Assembly: GCF_000027005.1 (NCBI RefSeq)
Contig: NC_012965.1
Span: 62,001 to 126,000, forward strand
Length of the DNA: 64,000 nucleotides
Source of the DNA: Komagataella phaffii GS115
Lineage: Eukaryota; Ascomycota; Pichiomycetes; Pichiales; Pichiaceae
Reading direction: 5' to 3'
This document shows, piece by piece, positions 57,796-64,000 of this stretch. The position numbers were made by a program, and so were the translations under genes. The notes beneath the pieces are model-generated. The model had not been told where the DNA came from. It searched no databases and saw only the letters and a list, made by a program, of their open reading frames with translations. The stretch's first letter is position 1. Every line of letters starts with the position of its first letter.

Positions 57796-58821
57796 TCATA
57801 TTAATTGTACTCTAGATCGTAGCTTTCCCCCTTGGAAGTTCCTAATGGCCTTCTTTTCCACATTTCTCTTCTGCAGCCTCCTCCATGCTTCTAATACATG
57901 GCCGGAAGTGATCGGACGCACGTCTTTATCTGGCCCATCAAATAAATGTTTCCTCTTCCTGTGGCTTTCTTGTAATTTTTGGATAGTGGTGGTGGATGAG
58001 GCTAGATCACCATTCTGTTCTTCTAGCATTTTGACAATCAACGCCTCCTCGGTGATAGAGCAGACCATTTCAAAGGTCAAGAATCCCAATATATCAATCA
58101 CATCATCACTGGGTCTACTTTCTGCCAAATGTGATAGACCACACCATTCTCTGAACCGTTTCGCCTTTCTGAAGGTAAAACTGGCCTGCCTACACTCAGA
58201 CCAATGGACATATTCTTCTTTAGTCATATTCTTTGTTCTTTCATCATTAGTTTTAAGTCTCTTTAATGAAGCTAATGTTGCTGCCCTTTCGTCCTCATCC
58301 TCTGCGTCATCCTCATTGGTGTCCAGTGGTTGTTCTGTGAATACGAATTGCAACTCCCAGGGAAGCCGTATCTTCGATTTCTTGTACTTGCTGAGCATCT
58401 TGCTGTCCATGGATGTGCTTGAAGAGGAGCCAGGAGCCCCAGGAGCCCCCGATGCGGCCACCTGGGATGTAGAATTGTCCAGCAGATCATCACCTCCAAT
58501 ATCTGCCAAATCTCCACTTTGTTGATCTTTGGCATTCTTACGAACATCTTTCCAACTAAGGTAGGTTCTCAAACGATTCACCTTGGCCTTATCGTGTCTA
58601 ATTAGAAAAATGACATCCTCGGGAACTATAGATTTGGTACCTCGAGAGAGGGCAGTCTGCGAGGAATGGAGTACAATTTCCACCACCTGTGACCTGACAA
58701 TGTCTTCAATCAGTGATGTTGTCTCCACGGGGGGATCATTTGTTTCTCCAGACACAAACATCATCTGTTGTATCTCCATACGATACCTGTACTTGTGATC
58801 CTTGTCTTTGGCGTCAGTCAT
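57796..58821 (-). CDS. SPT3: SAGA subunit Spt3
   Basis: The ATG at 58821 (MTDAKDKDHKYRYRM) gives 341 residues; the frame three codons further upstream begins with TTG. The N-terminal histone-fold (TFIID-18/TAF13-like) is highly conserved: EIQQMMFVSGETNDPPVE, IEDIVRSQVVEIVL, SIVPEDVIFLIRHDKAKVNR and LRTYLSWKDVRKNAKDQ. The C-terminal TAF11-like histone fold includes DVIDILGFLTFEMV, ending in SGHVLEAWRRLQ. The linker is acidic and Ser/Ala/Pro-rich. Spt3 is the SAGA module that contacts TBP and controls its delivery to TATA promoters; it carries both halves of the histone-fold pair in one chain. Confidence 0.96.
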   Translation of the reverse strand: MTDAKDKDHKYRYRMEIQQMMFVSGETNDPPVETTSLIEDIVRSQVVEIVLHSSQTALSRGTKSIVPEDVIFLIRHDKAKVNRLRTYLSWKDVRKNAKDQQSGDLADIGGDDLLDNSTSQVAASGAPGAPGSSSSTSMDSKMLSKYKKSKIRLPWELQFVFTEQPLDTNEDDAEDEDERAATLASLKRLKTNDERTKNMTKEEYVHWSECRQASFTFRKAKRFREWCGLSHLAESRPSDDVIDILGFLTFEMVCSITEEALIVKMLEEQNGDLASSTTTIQKLQESHRKRKHLFDGPDKDVRPITSGHVLEAWRRLQKRNVEKKAIRNFQGGKLRSRVQLI

Positions 58822-59027
58822 TTCAGGCAATGGACATACAACATGAAATAATCTTGTCTTGAAGGAAGAACTAGTTCAAGTTAGATGTTGGAGAGCGCGA
58901 CCAGAATGGTAGATATGCTGTTAGGGGAAATCAAATCCGCGCATCATTTGATGGTCCGTTCCCCGAACCATATAGCCTCCCCTAGCGGTAGGAAAAATTA
59001 GAAGATTGCGATAATCCTGTCAAAAGA

Positions 59028-59990
59028 ATGGTATTCATAAAAACAACGGAACCAAATTTTGTGGCGGAGAATGCTGATTTAGTTGATATACCAGTTCCTA
59101 CTGATCCTTCTATAAATGTGATACGGCCACTGCATCCCATAATTCGATACCAGATTGACGATAACAAAGTGCCCGGTAAGACATGCTTGGTGATACTGAA
59201 TCAGAAAATAAACCTCTTCCCGAGGGTGTTTGAAAAACTTTGGGATAACACATATTTACGGGTATGTGCAGACGGTGGGGCCAACCAATTGCTGTCATTT
59301 GTGCGAGAGAATGGTTTAGATGAGCAAAAGTATCTTCCAAAGTATATTGTTGGAGACATGGACTCCCTAACAGAAGAGACCAAAAATTACTATCTAAGTA
59401 CCGGAAAAGTGATTGTGAAAACTCAATCAAGTCAATATGCTACAGATTTTGATAAAGCCATCACGGTGTGCTTTCTTCACTTCAACTATCCAAACTTTTT
59501 CAATGATTTTGATACCTTGAATCTTGACGATAATAATGGACTCACAACTTTGAAGAATTCCTTGGACACCAAAGAATTTACCGTGCCCTTGGACATGATC
59601 TTTTTGGGTGCTATAGGTGGAAGGTTTGACCAGACCATCCATTCGATAGGTGAACTCTACAAACATGCATCAGATAACCTACTCCAAATGAGGTTTTTCA
59701 ACACAGAATACTTAGAGATTATCTTTCTTGTACCCAAGGGCACTAATTTCATTGTCCTAGAGAAACAGCATGTGGATGATCCTTTATGTTATTTGGGGCT
59801 GTTGCCCTTGAACAATCCGTTTATAATGCACACCAAAGGTTTGAAATACGATGTTGCCAACTATGCAAGTTCAATGACTGGTAACATAAGCTCCAGCAAC
59901 TACAACGTTGGAAGCAATGGTTTCTACGTCCAAAACACCGATCATTTGGTGGTTAATATAGATTTGAATCATATTCTAGGCGAGGTATGA
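59028..59990 (+). CDS. THI80: Thiamine pyrophosphokinase Thi80
   Basis: A 320-residue cytosolic enzyme that transfers pyrophosphate from ATP to thiamine, giving thiamine diphosphate. The catalytic domain shows VCADGGANQLLSF, YIVGDMDSLTEET (Asp residues for Mg-ATP), QYATDFDKAI and the FLGAIGGRFDQTIHSI loop. The C-terminal thiamine-binding domain carries LLPLNNPFIMHTKGLKYDV and SSNYNVGSNGFYVQNTDHLVV. It agrees with yeast Thi80 in length and order. An extra hydrophobic/acidic insert lies near residues 155-190 (FNDFDTLNLDDNNGL). It converges on ERG25 with 41 bp between stops. Confidence 0.95.
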   Translation: MVFIKTTEPNFVAENADLVDIPVPTDPSINVIRPLHPIIRYQIDDNKVPGKTCLVILNQKINLFPRVFEKLWDNTYLRVCADGGANQLLSFVRENGLDEQKYLPKYIVGDMDSLTEETKNYYLSTGKVIVKTQSSQYATDFDKAITVCFLHFNYPNFFNDFDTLNLDDNNGLTTLKNSLDTKEFTVPLDMIFLGAIGGRFDQTIHSIGELYKHASDNLLQMRFFNTEYLEIIFLVPKGTNFIVLEKQHVDDPLCYLGLLPLNNPFIMHTKGLKYDVANYASSMTGNISSSNYNVGSNGFYVQNTDHLVVNIDLNHILGEV

Positions 59991-60031
59991 TAATTATAAA
60001 AAATGACTTTAAAAAAAGGGGTGTAACTTTA

Positions 60032-60976
60032 CTATGCAATTTTCTTGTTCTTCTGAGCCAAAGCAGCAGCCTTTCTTTCGGCCTTTAGCTTCATACGTTC
60101 TTCACGTTCCTTCTTGGCCTCAGGACCAGCTTCCGTGTCCAGGGTGTAATCCCACCATCTGAAACTGGAAGCATAATTTCCAATGAAGTAGTGGTGGTGC
60201 AGATCATGGTGCTCTGCGCCAGCCCAGAACGGTACAAAGTTATGCAATGACCAAGGGAAGTCGTAACCAGAATGGGCGTCAACAGCTTGGAATAATCTAA
60301 GAGTGATCCAACAAGTAATGGTGAACAAGTGTAAGTCTCGGGTGAAATAAGCCCACAGGAGAGGGAATCCAACAGTACCAAAACCAAGAGCCATCACTTC
60401 AACAGGGTGGGCATACTCTGCAGCCAGTCCAAAAGGAGCGGCATATCTATGATGCTGCTTGTGAATGTACTTGTAGAATGCACCATAGTGGAATAACCTA
60501 TGAAACCAATAGTGCCACAAATCCTCCAAAACAAAGAAAACGGAAAATTGCAATGCTAACGTCTTCCAAGAAGGGAAGGGAACGGCAACTGATATACCCA
60601 AAGTTTTACAGAGAGGGTGGAAAGTCCAAATTGGTAAGGCCTCAACCAAAAAATGGGATTTCAAAACACTTTTCAAACATTCCCACTGCTCCTTGTTGGA
60701 GGGAATTTGCTTTGGCTGAATCTTCCATTTACGGAAGTAAGGAATCTGGTCAATGATGAACCAAGGAAGACATCTTCCGAAATACATGAGCTCGTGGACC
60801 ATGAAAAATAATAGACCCGTGGCAAGGGTGTCATTGCTCATATACGTGTAGTAAGCAGCCCATATTTTCTCTAAGAACGTTAAGTGAGGCTGAGTGGCAA
60901 AGATATTCTTGGTAATGTCACTGAAAGTAGGGCCTCTTATAGAGTCCAAGTAGGTGGAGTTGAAGATTTCTGTCAT
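60032..60976 (-). CDS. ERG25: C-4 methylsterol oxidase Erg25
   Basis: The ATG at 60976 ([15 protein letters not shown]) gives 314 residues; the longer frame starts at a GTG. It is an ER membrane di-iron enzyme of ergosterol synthesis that oxidises the C-4 methyl groups. The histidine clusters are visible: HRLFH, HKQHH, and HHDLHHH near the end. Hydrophobic segments ([17 protein letters not shown] and others) anchor it. The C-terminus KKIA is a dilysine ER-retrieval signal. Conservation with yeast Erg25 is very high (for example [20 protein letters not shown]). The upstream region carries tandem sterol-element-like sites at 61078-61090. Confidence 0.97.
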   Translation of the reverse strand: MTEIFNSTYLDSIRGPTFSDITKNIFATQPHLTFLEKIWAAYYTYMSNDTLATGLLFFMVHELMYFGRCLPWFIIDQIPYFRKWKIQPKQIPSNKEQWECLKSVLKSHFLVEALPIWTFHPLCKTLGISVAVPFPSWKTLALQFSVFFVLEDLWHYWFHRLFHYGAFYKYIHKQHHRYAAPFGLAAEYAHPVEVMALGFGTVGFPLLWAYFTRDLHLFTITCWITLRLFQAVDAHSGYDFPWSLHNFVPFWAGAEHHDLHHHYFIGNYASSFRWWDYTLDTEAGPEAKKEREERMKLKAERKAAALAQKNKKIA

Positions 60977-61077
60977 CGGAATCCTGTGTCTGGAAGAGAG
61001 ATGTTGATCCACCTATTGAACCTGAGTTTAGGGAGCTGTAAAGGTTTTATACGGGCCTCACCGTTTTATTTTTTTGG

Positions 61078-61090
61078 TCGTATCTCGTAT
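61078..61090 (+). promoter_or_regulatory. Tandem sterol-response-like sites upstream of ERG25
   Basis: TCGTATC is repeated head to tail (61078-61084, 61085-61091), about 105-115 bp before the ERG25 ATG. The known Upc2/Ecm22 core is TCGTATA; each copy differs only at the last base. Function is inferred. Confidence 0.45.
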
Positions 61091-61954
61091 CGTGCGTGGT
61101 GTGATTAGAGGTATGAAGACTAAAAATAATTCTTAAACGAGGAATACGAGATAAACGAACTGATGGACCGATAGGGATGGCACATCGTCTGGCCAGTCGG
61201 TAGGGATCTTTTTTTAGTGACACCAGATCCCGAGCTTGATTTTTCTGCAAGGGAAGAAGGCTGAGCTGACACAGAGTAAAACCTTACGATTTGTACGACT
61301 CTCATGAGATGGGAGGAGGCAAACTGGCATCTAGAAGGGCAGAAGACGCGAGTTTTCTGACACCACATTGAAACTGGCATATAAGAGAAAAACAGCTAAC
61401 GAGTGTACATTTAATCATGTGTTTTAAAACTGATGATGAAGATAAGATCAGTTCATTGATAGACAGGGCAACGCTAGTAATCAGCCGTATAAGGATTACA
61501 GTCATTTTTGCTTCATCTTGGGTAAGGTGTAGCGAACATTATGTAAACGACAGATAACGCGATGACATAGAAAAGGCAAGACTAGCTAGGCAGCCTTGCC
61601 TGGTTGCTAAAAATTGCTTAGTAGGAAGCGAAAAATAATTGACAAGTTTCATACCATCGAAAATGCACTAGGTACGGTCAATGACTACTGAGTTTGACTC
61701 GTAATTTTTAGGTGGAAAATCTTGGATCGTTCATGCTATTCAGATTTCGGACAATCGAGTTACTTACTCCTGATAATACGTAATGCAGTTTCAGCCTTGA
61801 AAAAATCCGTGAATGAACGTTAATAAATGGGCCTAATTGAAGGTGGTTTCACCGACGCTATTTCAGAGCGTACCCTCTCTTAAGTCACCTCTTAGTCCCG
61901 TGAGTGCTTGTCGTCATAGTTAGTTCTTTTCGCGGTGAGCCCTCATTCTATTAC

Positions 61955-61974
61955 CACGTGCGCGCTTTTAGGGC
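61955..61974 (+). promoter_or_regulatory. Cbf1-type E-box and Tbf1-like site of the RPL20 promoter
   Basis: CACGTG (61955-61960) and TTAGGGC (61968-61974) lie 7 bp apart, roughly 200 bp before the RPL20 transcript start region. The pairing of Cbf1 and Tbf1 sites is known for ribosomal protein genes of several non-Saccharomyces yeasts such as Candida albicans. No good Rap1 site (ACACCCATACAT) is seen. Confidence 0.55.
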
Positions 61975-62170
61975 TTTTCCCACCCAACACCACAACAGTC
62001 CTGTCTTATAATTTTCTTTTCGTAGTCTTGTCGTTCAGAAAACTAGGTCGTGCACTAAAGCAAAAGCTTTGAGTGCCTTCGCGAATGTTCCCTCTCAATC
62101 CTCACAAGCTCCAGGTCAAAAAAAATTTCAATTATACCAGGGAATCTCTGTACACATCAACTAAGACAAC

Positions 62171-62769
62171 AGTAAGTAACACAACGCAGGCAACTCTGCC
62201 AGAGAACACAGCAAATGAATCAGATGTCCAGTACTAACACAGTTCCTCCAGTGTCTCAATACAAAGAATTCGAAGTTATTGGCCGTCGTCTGCCCACTGA
62301 GACCGTTCCAGAGCCAAAGTTGTACCGTATGACCATCTTTGCTAAGAACGAAACTATTGCTAAGTCTCGTTACTGGTACTTCTTGCAGAAGCTGCACAAG
62401 GTCAAGAGAGCTTCTGGTGAGATCGTCGCCATCAAGGAAGTCCTTGAGGAGCGTCCAACTGAGGTTAAGACTTTCGGTATCTGGATTAGATACGACTCTA
62501 GATCCGGTACTCACAACATGTACAAGGAATACCGTGATGTTACCAGAGTTGGTGCTGTCCAAGGAATGTATCAGGACTTGGCTTCCAGACACAGAGCTAG
62601 ATTTAGATCTATCCACATTCTGAAGGTTGTTGAGTTGACTAACGACGACGACATCAAGCGTCAATACGTCAGACAATTCTTGGAGAAGGATCTGAAATTC
62701 CCATTGCCACACAGAGTTCCTAAGACTCAGGCACTTTATGCTTCTAAGCGTCCATCCACTTTCTACTAA
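62171..62769 (+). CDS. RPL20: 60S ribosomal protein eL20 (Rpl20), intron inside the start codon
   Basis: The predicted mRNA joins base 62171 to 62252-62769. A at 62171 plus TG at 62252-62253 forms the ATG, giving [20 protein letters not shown] and 172 residues, the same length as S. cerevisiae Rpl20 and aligned from the first residue. The body is highly conserved ([65 protein letters not shown] at the end). The unspliced frame has its own ATG at 62215, but that would add 12 residues encoded by the branch point and 3' splice region, so it is rejected. Codon use is biased as in highly expressed genes. ASK1 converges 128 bp downstream. Confidence 0.92.
62172..62251 (+). other. RPL20 intron (80 nt) splitting the ATG
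   Basis: The 5' site is GTAAGT (62172-62177), the branch point a perfect TACTAAC (62232-62238) and the 3' site CCAG ending at 62251. The preceding base A and following TG make the start codon. An AG at 62241-62242 is too close to the branch point to be used. Confidence 0.88.
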
Positions 62770-62897
62770 GTGGTTAAAAGGTGCTTTAGTTGGGAAGGAG
62801 AATTAAGATAAGAACGACAAAAGAGAATCACAAGTCTGATAGTATATAATCAAATTGAAACTATTTGCCTGTCTAAAAGTTGCTTGCTATGTAAAAT

Positions 62898-63962
62898 TTA
62901 TTTAGAATCTGCGTATTTTCCTGGTATCTTCTTCAACGTTGTGTCTTCTATCTCTGTAGATTCTGGAAGCTCAATTTCGTCGAACAACTGCTCTTTCTGA
63001 GTAGATTCCGACATCTTCTTCGTTTCTACTGATATCTGAGGAGCTACCATGAAGGACTCGTCTTGATCATCATCTACTTGTCGCAATGGTGAGCTAGGCA
63101 TTGAAAGTCTCAAGTCTGATTGAAGCTGGGGAGGTTCAGGAGCATTAAAGGGTGACGAATCATATTGAGGTGCTTTCCTTACTTTATGTTCGCTCCGCCT
63201 CTTTGGTGTTCTGCTATTCACTATTGGTGTATTCTCTCGCTTCTTGGGAGTCATTTGTACCTGCCAAACATTATCCAAGGCACGATGCATGAACATCAAC
63301 TTGTTTCGCTGTTCTTCCTGAGCTTGCTGTAGTTTTGAAGAGTCAAAAATGGAGCTTGTTGTTGGTTGATCTGGGTTTTGTGTTTGTTTATTCGGGCTCG
63401 TATCTTTTTCTGAGCTCAGTTCCTTTGGTGCTTTGAGATGGTGATATGTAGGAGAAGGTGGATCTAAAGACACAGAAGCAGTATTATCGTCAAATTGGAA
63501 GCTTCTCCCTGTTTTGTTAGGAGTAGAATTCTTGATTCTCGTTGGGAATGACTCCGTCATTGTATCATCATCGGGACCACGTTTCTGTTCAAATATCCGA
63601 TGGGATTCTCTATACCTTTTTTGTATGTCGTCAGTAGTGTGATTTGAAACAGCACCCGTATTTCCATCGTCATTGAACTCCTTTGCGGAATCCTTTCCTG
63701 TATTTACGGAATTCTTGTTGTGCAGAGTGGAATCATCATAGGATTCCATTGCTTCATCATAACCGGATAACTGCACATTAGCACTGGCCTCAAAAAAAGA
63801 CTTCCAAACCTTAACACCCTGCCAAACGCCCTGAGAAGCTGCGCCGTACCGACGCATCACAGGTATTATGGAGTCGTTGATTATTCTATTAGTTTTTGTT
63901 AAGTCACTGTCTATTTGTTGAAGAGTCAGAGTAAGCTCTTGCTCCAAGTTTTCAAGCTCCAT
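62898..63962 (-). CDS. ASK1: DASH complex subunit Ask1
   Basis: A 354-residue protein with the Ask1 domain in the first ~70 residues: LEQELTLTLQQIDSDLTKTN, IIPVMRRYG, VWQGVKVWKSFFEASANVQL, then SGYDEA. The rest is low-complexity, Ser/Asp/Asn-rich, with several Ser/Thr-Pro sites (TPNK, SPTYH, TPKKRE, TPKRR, SSPLRQ) suited to CDK phosphorylation, as known for yeast Ask1. In the DASH/Dam1 ring it couples kinetochores to microtubule plus ends. The start at 63962 is an ATG and the family N-terminus begins there. Only 38 bp of the window remain upstream. Confidence 0.9.
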   Translation of the reverse strand: MELENLEQELTLTLQQIDSDLTKTNRIINDSIIPVMRRYGAASQGVWQGVKVWKSFFEASANVQLSGYDEAMESYDDSTLHNKNSVNTGKDSAKEFNDDGNTGAVSNHTTDDIQKRYRESHRIFEQKRGPDDDTMTESFPTRIKNSTPNKTGRSFQFDDNTASVSLDPPSPTYHHLKAPKELSSEKDTSPNKQTQNPDQPTTSSIFDSSKLQQAQEEQRNKLMFMHRALDNVWQVQMTPKKRENTPIVNSRTPKRRSEHKVRKAPQYDSSPFNAPEPPQLQSDLRLSMPSSPLRQVDDDQDESFMVAPQISVETKKMSESTQKEQLFDEIELPESTEIEDTTLKKIPGKYADSK

Positions 63963-64000
63963 AGTTTTCTGCTGCGTTTCATTTTGATCAGAATAACTAG

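Larger units (their letters stand above)
60977..62170. promoter_or_regulatory. Divergent interval between ERG25 and RPL20
   Basis: About 1.2 kb without a credible gene. The ERG25 side has two tandem TCGTATC motifs (61078-61090), close to the Upc2/Ecm22 core TCGTATA, with a related CCGTATA at about 61486. The RPL20 side has an E-box (61955-61960) and a TTAGGGC site (61968-61974), listed separately. The TATA-like TATAATTTTC near 62008 and T-rich stretches fit a ribosomal protein promoter. Confidence 0.55.

Noticed and set aside
62215..62250. ATG at 62215 as the RPL20 start
   Set aside because: It would translate the TACTAAC branch point and 3' splice region; splicing gives a 172-residue protein aligned with Rpl20 from residue 1.
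62161..62712. 183-codon minus-strand frame across RPL20
   Set aside because: It is antisense to a highly codon-biased ribosomal protein gene, a common artefact; it has no family match and RPL20 is certain.

Overview
The window reads as nuclear DNA from a budding yeast, almost certainly a methylotroph of the genus Komagataella (Pichia pastoris group) or a very close relative. The evidence is the set of yeast housekeeping orthologues (LEU2, NFS1, TOM1, SPT3, ERG25, PEX2, VPS15), short introns with near-consensus yeast splice signals, genes that Saccharomyces cerevisiae lacks (an ELL elongation factor and a JMJD6-type F-box/JmjC protein), and a lone 5S rRNA gene away from any rDNA. The genus is recognised from memory and was not tested by a search. 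No plasmid, virus, transposon or CRISPR array was seen.

Left part (1-18.9 kb) is gene-poor and accessory in character. It opens with the 3' portion of a Zn2Cys6 transcription factor cut by the window edge, then a Dal5/Soa1-type MFS anion transporter diverging from a secreted arylsulfotransferase-like protein. Together these look like a small alternative-sulfur island. Two minus-strand GPI-anchored, ALS-like adhesin genes follow (587 and 1474 aa). They lie in long non-coding intervals, one of which holds the 5S rRNA gene.

Middle part (18.9-48.2 kb) is compact: the F-box/JmjC protein, PET8 (one intron), NFS1, RLP7, LEU2, an ODC-type carrier, tRNA-Pro(AGG), the sporulation MAP kinase SMK1, VPS15, PEX2, VPS29, ATP19 (one intron), PRP3 and the 10-kb HECT ligase gene TOM1. 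NFS1 and LEU2 are neighbours in S. cerevisiae; here RLP7 sits between them.

Right part (48.2-64 kb) carries an unrecognised coiled-coil protein, ELG1, ARP8 and TLG1 (whose stop codons overlap), an ELL homologue, SPT3, THI80, ERG25, RPL20 (whose start codon is assembled by splicing) and ASK1. The genes do not form one pathway. Functional groupings are chromatin/transcription (ARP8, ELL, SPT3, JmjC), membrane traffic (VPS15, VPS29, TLG1), mitochondria (PET8, ODC, NFS1, ATP19) and genome maintenance/mitosis (ELG1, ASK1).

Three introns were inferred by reading. Several starts were moved to the first credible ATG because the longer open frames begin at GTG or TTG. The most interesting items are the split start codon of RPL20, the candidate sulfur island, the repeat-driven adhesin pair around the 5S gene, the ELL and JmjC genes, and a possible small gene overlapping the 5' end of ELL.
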